Source: Rhizophagus irregularis
Taxonomy: Eukaryota; Glomeromycota; Glomeromycetes; Glomerales; Glomeraceae
Assembly (NCBI RefSeq): GCF_026210795.1
Contig: NC_089448.1
Location: 3,286,001 to 3,350,000, forward strand
Direction of reading: 5' to 3'
Length of the DNA stretch: 64,000 nucleotides
Position 1 is the stretch's first letter; each line of letters begins with the position of its first letter. The notes beneath the pieces are model-generated. The model did not search any database, was not told the DNA's origin, and saw nothing but the letters and a program-made list of their open reading frames with translations. Of this stretch, positions 58,240 to 64,000 are shown piece by piece. The position numbers and the translations under genes are program-made.

Positions 58240-59845
58240 TTATTCATTATGATTGGGATAAAAGAAGAAAGCTAAGGCAATAATAACATATGTTGCCAGC
58301 AACATAGCACCTTCTAACCAATTTGATTCGCCATCCTAAAAACAAAAATAAGTTTATCCCTTAATATTATAATTTCTTTTAATAAAGTGTAAATAAAAAA
58401 AAATCATTTAATACCTGAATGAGATAATTTGTGATCAAAACTGAAATGAACAATACAATAGTTTCGAATGTTCGGAAAAACAATGTCATTTGTTGCCCTA
58501 TTATCCATCCGAGTATAACGAGTAATGGTGAAACGAAAAGCGCGATTTGCTAAAAGGAATTCTCATAGTTAATAAATGAAATATATTAGAACACTCATAA
58601 TAATTCATAATTATTTACCATAGAACTGCCGGCGGCTACATTGATGGCAAGATCCATTTTATTTTTCATTGCAACGGTAACAGCGGTTACGTGCTACTCA
58701 ACGAAAAGCTACTTGTTAATAAAAAATCAAGAAAAGAAGAGAATCGACGTATAAAATTACAATAATTACCTCGGCAGCGTTACCAACGATGGGCAATAAA
58801 ATCAAACCAACAAAGGTTTTACTTAACCCAGAAGTTTCAACAATTCCTTCGATTGAACCAACTAAGTATTCAGCAGAAAATGCTACAGCAACAGTTACAG
58901 CAGCCAATAACAAAAACGATACAATAAGAGTTAATTGTGGTTGTTCATCATCTTCGATTACTCCTTCGTCTTGGTATAAATGCGTATGAGTTTTCAACTA
59001 ATAAACCAAGAAAATTACATTTTATACGATAAAAAAAACAAAATGTGACATAACTTTTTCTTGTACTCACTTGGAATAAAAGATAAAGAATGTAAATTAT
59101 CAACAAAACAATTGCCGTTCCATGGGATAAATTTAAAAGTTCACTTGTATGATCACTACCAGTTTGAACGATTTCTGGAGTTTCAACAGAAGAAATAAAA
59201 GCTGCAGGAATAATTAAACCAATACATGCCAAAGCCATTAAACTTGAACTCGTTTGCGCTGCAGTCATATTAAATTTTTGTTCTTTATGATAAAATCCTC
59301 CCGCAACAAAACACATTCCTAACACTAATAATAAATTTGAAATAATTGATCCAAGAATTGAAGCTTGAACTACACGTATTTGTCCTTCTTTAAGTGCTAT
59401 TATGGAAACAATTAATTCTACTGCGTTACCGAAGGTAGCATTTAACAAGCCACCAATAGTCTGCAAAAAAAAAGAAAGTTTTTAATATTAAATTTGGCAA
59501 ATTTTCTTAAATATTCTTGATAAATACCTGACCAACTCTCAAACTAATATCTTCAGTTGCAAATCCAAGTAATTTAGCTAGCGGAATTATAGCCAAAAAA
59601 TTTATAACGAAAACCGAAGTGTTACTCCATTTTAATCCAAATGCTATGTATCCAAGAGGTACAAAAATTAAAAGTACATTTATCCATGAAGAGAGGAATA
59701 TTATCTTAAAGGATTCAAATAAAGTTGGTGGTGCTGATGAAGAATGCAAAACTGGTGAACTTGGAGGAGACGGGATTAATGTCGTGTTAATGTTCGTGTT
59801 ATTTTGTGATGAATTTGTTGATTTTCTCTGTGACTCTGATGACAT
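58240..59845 (-). CDS. Vacuolar-type Ca2+/H+ exchanger (CAX family)
   Basis: Six exons (59845-59528, 59460-59071, 58997-58770, 58693-58619, 58549-58415, 58335-58240), all GT-AG, give 413 aa, the usual length for fungal VCX1-like antiporters. The N-terminal 40 residues are a Ser/Thr/Pro-rich cytosolic tail. About eleven hydrophobic segments follow. The two hallmark acidic repeats are present: [20 protein letters not shown] and [20 protein letters not shown]. An acidic loop ([11 protein letters not shown]) lies between the halves. The family exchanges cytosolic Ca2+ for vacuolar protons, controlling calcium storage. No known Ca or calcineurin control element was searched. A paralog with the same exon borders lies about 5 kb to the right on the same strand. 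Confidence 0.92.
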
Positions 59846-62800
59846 ATTTCAAGAGAAGTATAATAATAATAAATAAAAAAAAAAGAATTAAAATACTTTT
59901 CCTTTTTTCATTTTTTAAAAAGTATAATCGACATACAATATATACATAAATTATATATTACATAATATAATTTAAATAATTTATTTTATCTAATTATTGT
60001 ATTATTGAACAACGTGAAAACATTCTTTTTAGAATTCTTTTTAATACACACATAATGCACACATGCAACAAATAGTGAAATACCCGGGTATAAGAATGTC
60101 GATCAGAATATTCTAGATTTGCGTCAAACAAATAATAATTTATCCAATTTTATATTTTTCATTATTCGTTAATTAAACGTCGAATAATAAATGGAATTGT
60201 TTTTTTATTCTAACCCTAGCCATTTCTATTCCTTTTATACTAAAAAAAAAAAGAATAGAAACTTGAAACTTATAATAAAAGTTTAGAGTGATAAGCAATG
60301 TCACAAAAATAAATAGTTTCACGGGGCGATAAAAAGCCGAACAAATTAAATTTTAATGTGCAACCGTATTTTTTTTTTGTACTTATTATTGAACTACAAC
60401 TAACTTATGAATATTTCATTTAGTAATACAAAGAACTTTTAGCTAATTATAATAAAAACCCTATTATTGACAAAGACAATAAACAAATGTATCACATCAT
60501 ATAAATTATCATTTTACAATAAACACTTTTTTGATGTTTTCCGCACACACAAAGATATTTTCCAAAATTCTTTAAATTTTCACGATTTTTTCTAAACAAT
60601 TAACATTACGTCAATCAGTGAATAGGCGCCTTAACGCCATCGCACAATATATTGATTATTAACAGTAGTAGCTTATCATTATTTATATTAAAAGCGCATA
60701 TGATTTATGATAAGTTTGTTACGATATTAATATTTACTGTATCACAAATGTCACAAAATTTACTTGATTCATGATTGTAAGTAATAAATATGTGTATTTA
60801 TTTAAAATATCTATTTTTTCCTATTATTTCTTGACGTGTTATTTAGTTATTTATAAATTTCTGACGAAGAAACATCTTCATGGATAGCAAGGACAATTCC
60901 ATTGGCATATATTATATGCCGATATCCCGTGAAACTTTATACGATCGTGTCATCAAGTGACAACTGCAATATGTAATTATTCGGAGTTACCGCTACTAGT
61001 CATTAGCGTTAAGTTGTTGAATAGTGTAACCTTATAAAAAATTTTCAGAAAAATGATCCATTTATCGAAGTTTTTTCCAGAATTTTTTTTATAGGTAATA
61101 TAATATTATTTATATTATTATTTTATGATACTCAAATTTTTCGACAAAAGTGAATTTTATTGGGTGAAAATTGACACGTAAATGTAATTTTATCATCAGT
61201 TTCAAATATAAATAAAATAATATTTATAATAAATGTTAATAATCTATCGTTGTGCACAAAATGCATAAAATAATAAATGATCACGGCGTCAAAAATGATA
61301 ATGATAATGAATATCAGCTAATTAATCTGATAATTAGTTGTGAACCCAATATTAAATGTATTTCTTGTTTAACGCATGAATTTTTCATTAAGTGTTATTC
61401 CAAATTTAATTATTTGAACGGATAGGTTTCAATTAAACGTTAGATAATACTATAAGGGACACCAGTGCAGGAATTGAACCTGCGTTTCCACGGATGAAAT
61501 TTGGGTTAAACGATATTGATTAAATGTCATATTAATAATTATTTGTTAATATTTGTCTCAATTTATTCATTCTATTTATTGCAACAGTGATGAAATTTAC
61601 AAGCTACAGTATATGAAAGAAATGCTTAATTCAGAGGATTTAACAGCTCTTTTGATTAAACAGTGATTGACTTGTAAATAACTATTCCATTGGTTGGTAA
61701 TTGCCGATGAAATATTTTCAAAAATTTGAAATTGAAAATCAAAATAAATCACCTTGATCCATAAACCAGGTATATAATAAATATAGTTAGTATGTACTAA
61801 ATATTGAGTAGTGAAACATAAACTGGAAAATTTGACATGTGATCTGCATTATTTGGTCCAATTAAATGGAATATTCTATAAAGAAAAAACATTAGAGAAC
61901 AAAGAACAACATTAAAGAATAGCTGCAAAGTGATGTATCAATCGAGAATATTCTATGATTGATCGAATCTACAATAATAAACCTTAATATATATCCATTA
62001 ACGGCGTACATAATAGATTGCATATTTTTAGGATTGGTTTGGCGTTTTTGAATCAAATAGTAATTATTAAAATTATCAGTTATTTTTATATTTTTATTGT
62101 TTTTATTAATATTTATTTTTATTTGACAAAAAATTAATAAACGAAATTTTTTTTTTATTATTATTCTTGCAAATAAATCGCATGTATTTAGTAGCATTAA
62201 ATTATCTCTTCTAAGTCTTGGCGTTTTAGAAAAAAAATTATCTTATCAATAACTGCTTTCATAGTAGTATTATTACCGTACTGTTTTTATAAGGTTGTTC
62301 CAACTTGATGGTTTATTTAACGTCCAGATTTTCTGAAAGTGTGAGGGGGAAGTAAACAAAATAAACAAAATAAACAATAAAATTTGATAATTTTGAAAAA
62401 TTCGAGAATTTCAGAAAATCGTAATTTAAATTTAAAGGGGCATTTAAACATATATGTTTATCAAAATTTATAATTGAAGTACATTAAAACAAACAATTAA
62501 GTTGATTTTAACTTTGATTTGCGAAGTAGTTAAGGGAAATCATCCTAATTCGAATCGATACTAAATTGAATTAGAACTTAGAATGAGTGACTCGAATCAT
62601 GTGCTAATTCACTCCTTGTTGATCAAGCGTGCTAATCGACATTGTGCCAAGTAATATACTTTTGATTAACAATGATGGTCGTTGTTAATTTTTAAGAAAA
62701 TTTCTACATTAATAAACTACATATTACTAGTGCTCAACATCATAGTATGCCTTTTCACAAAAATTAAGGCCTAAATTAAACAAGACTACTAACTAAAATT

Positions 62801-63463
62801 GTTCAGTACTCTCGAAAATAGTCAGAAAAAGAGAGCATTGAATATATATATTATTAATATAATTATTATATCATTATAATCAGCTTACGAATACTAATAA
62901 AAGTAGAATAAAAAGTAAAGTAACATATTAAAACACCGCAGTGTGGTTTAGTATAAATATTGAAAATTTATGCGAATGTTTTCGCTATATCACAGTTCCG
63001 TAAATATGCTACATTTACGAAAAACTTGGAATACGGATCAATATTTTATAATGTGACATGGAATTATAGCCATAATAATAAAAATAATTATTAAAGTTAA
63101 TATTGTCTTAATAATGAACAATAATAACCTTGACGGTATACAAGAAGTGGCATAAAATATACTATATTCAAGGAAGTCGAAACTGTTTACGTTTAGTTTG
63201 CATTTGTTATTAAATTATTTGACAAATTTTAATTTTACCGCCATTGTTTTCAATTTTATTTCATTCATATTTCACGCGCGACTGCAATAATTTAGGAAAT
63301 AATTTACAGTTGTTAAACATCTTTCAATAACGCTGGCTGAGTCATTATTGTTTCTTACGAATGTACTTAGCCTTATGAAAGTGATAATTACTAAATGGGT
63401 ATATTTAATAAAAATGTGCGTATTTGTACTTGCGTGCGTCACCGAAAGCACAAGATTTACTAA
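59846..63463. other. Intergenic between the exchanger paralogs
   Basis: 3.6 kb of AT-rich DNA with no supported protein gene. The frame at 61892-62197 (minus) has a poly-A-derived Lys/Asn/Ile composition and no motif. A tRNA-like T-arm is at 61458-61485. No relic of a third exchanger copy was seen. Confidence 0.55.
61458..61485 (-). other. tRNA 3'-half-like sequence
   Basis: On the minus strand CGCAGGTTCAATTCCTGC followed by ACTGGTGTC forms a perfect five-pair T-arm with a B-box (GGTTCAATTCC) and an acceptor-like 3' strand. The complementary 5' acceptor and a D-arm are not found upstream. It could be a truncated tRNA gene or a tRNA-derived repeat end. Confidence 0.35.
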
Positions 63464-64000
63464 CTAAGAATTATTGGGGTTATAGAAGAAAGCCAAGCCT
63501 ACAATAATATATGTGGCTAGTAACATAGTACCTTCTAACCAGTTTGATTCGCCATCCTAAAAGGATTACAAATTTTAATTAAAAATGCAAGTAAATATTT
63601 ATTTGAAAATTTTGGTTCATTACTTGTTATTATTACCTGAATGAGATAATTTGTTATCAAAACTGAAATGAATAACGCAATAGTTTCGAAGGTTTTGAAA
63701 AATAACGTCATTTGTTGTCCTATTATCCATCCAAGTATAACGAGTAATGGTGAAACGAAAAGTGCGATTTGCTAAAAGAAAATTTAGCTAAAAATTTATT
63801 TTCGGTATATAATAGAAAAATAAGTAATTCAGAGTAACTTACCATTGAGTTTCCAACGGCATAGTTGATGGCGAGGTTCATCTCATTTTTTAATGTAGTG
63901 GCAGTGACGGTATGCTATATGAGATGAAATCACTAGTAATTAAGAAAAAGCTAAAATTCAACAAAATTCAACAAAATTTGAAGTAATTTTAAAAATTACC
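63464..64000 (-). CDS. Ca2+/H+ exchanger paralog, 3' part (5' end outside window)
   Basis: Exons 63914-63843, 63771-63637 and 63556-63464 match exons 4-6 of the neighbouring exchanger, and the donor of the preceding exon lies at 63998-63999. The readable protein is [20 protein letters not shown] and on, then [20 protein letters not shown] and [20 protein letters not shown], ending NPNNS. Exon 4 is one codon shorter than in the neighbour and exon 6 also one shorter; frames stay open. Many substitutions are conservative, pointing to a working, diverged duplicate. The acidic GNAAE repeat itself lies beyond the window edge. Function as for the neighbour, possibly with different regulation. Confidence 0.85.

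Noticed and set aside
61892-62197. 101-codon minus-strand ORF
   Set aside because: Lys/Asn/Ile content reflects A/T-rich DNA; no motif or splice support.

Overview
This window looks like nuclear DNA of a filamentous fungus, most likely an arbuscular mycorrhizal fungus of the Rhizophagus/Glomeromycotina type. The reasons are the very AT-rich background, spliced genes with short introns (about 60-100 bp, GTATGT-like donors), and gene families known to be expanded in those genomes (TKL kinases with an N-terminal Cys-rich module, MIR-domain proteins, BIM1-like secreted proteins). The species assignment is inference from family content; no ribosomal or mitochondrial marker is present.

Layout. 1-2286: 3' part of a TRP/polycystin-like ion channel gene (+) ending in a decapeptide repeat. 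2461-6684: a nested non-coding element. An outer element with about 200-bp inverted termini holds a pogo-like element (3970-6023, TA flanks), which in turn carries a GC-richer 1.1-kb insert between 18-bp direct repeats. 10.2-12.0 kb and 18.8-20.0 kb: two paralogous genes (+) joining a Gag-capsid-like N-terminus to MIR repeats, plus a decayed third copy. 14.8-18.1 kb (-): a collapsed tandem pair of TKL kinase genes, with a chimeric exon, frameshifts and a solo-LTR-like insertion. 23.1-25.0 and 37.2-39.4 kb (-): duplicated aldo-keto reductase blocks; only the 37-38.7 kb copy is intact.

27071-35391 is a nearly pristine Ty3/Gypsy-order LTR retrotransposon. Its two 713-bp LTRs differ at two positions by eye, and it has separate Gag, PR-RT-RNaseH and integrase ORFs plus a fourth ORF of unknown function downstream of integrase. 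It sits inside an older inverted-repeat element. The usual first catalytic Asp of RNase H reads as Asn.

The right half is gene-poor. It has a small GPI-type secreted protein gene (45.9-46.7 kb, -), a small one-TM protein gene (50.7-51.0 kb, -), a broken BIM1-like secreted protein gene with a foldback element in its intron (52.1-53.2 kb, -), a decayed RING-type gene (54.9-55.3 kb, -), and two same-strand paralogous vacuolar-type Ca2+/H+ exchanger genes (58.2-59.8 kb, and 63.5 kb to the window end). Many small foldback or MITE-like repeats lie between genes. The genes do not form an operon or obvious pathway; the main theme is gene-family birth and decay by local duplication and transposon insertion.
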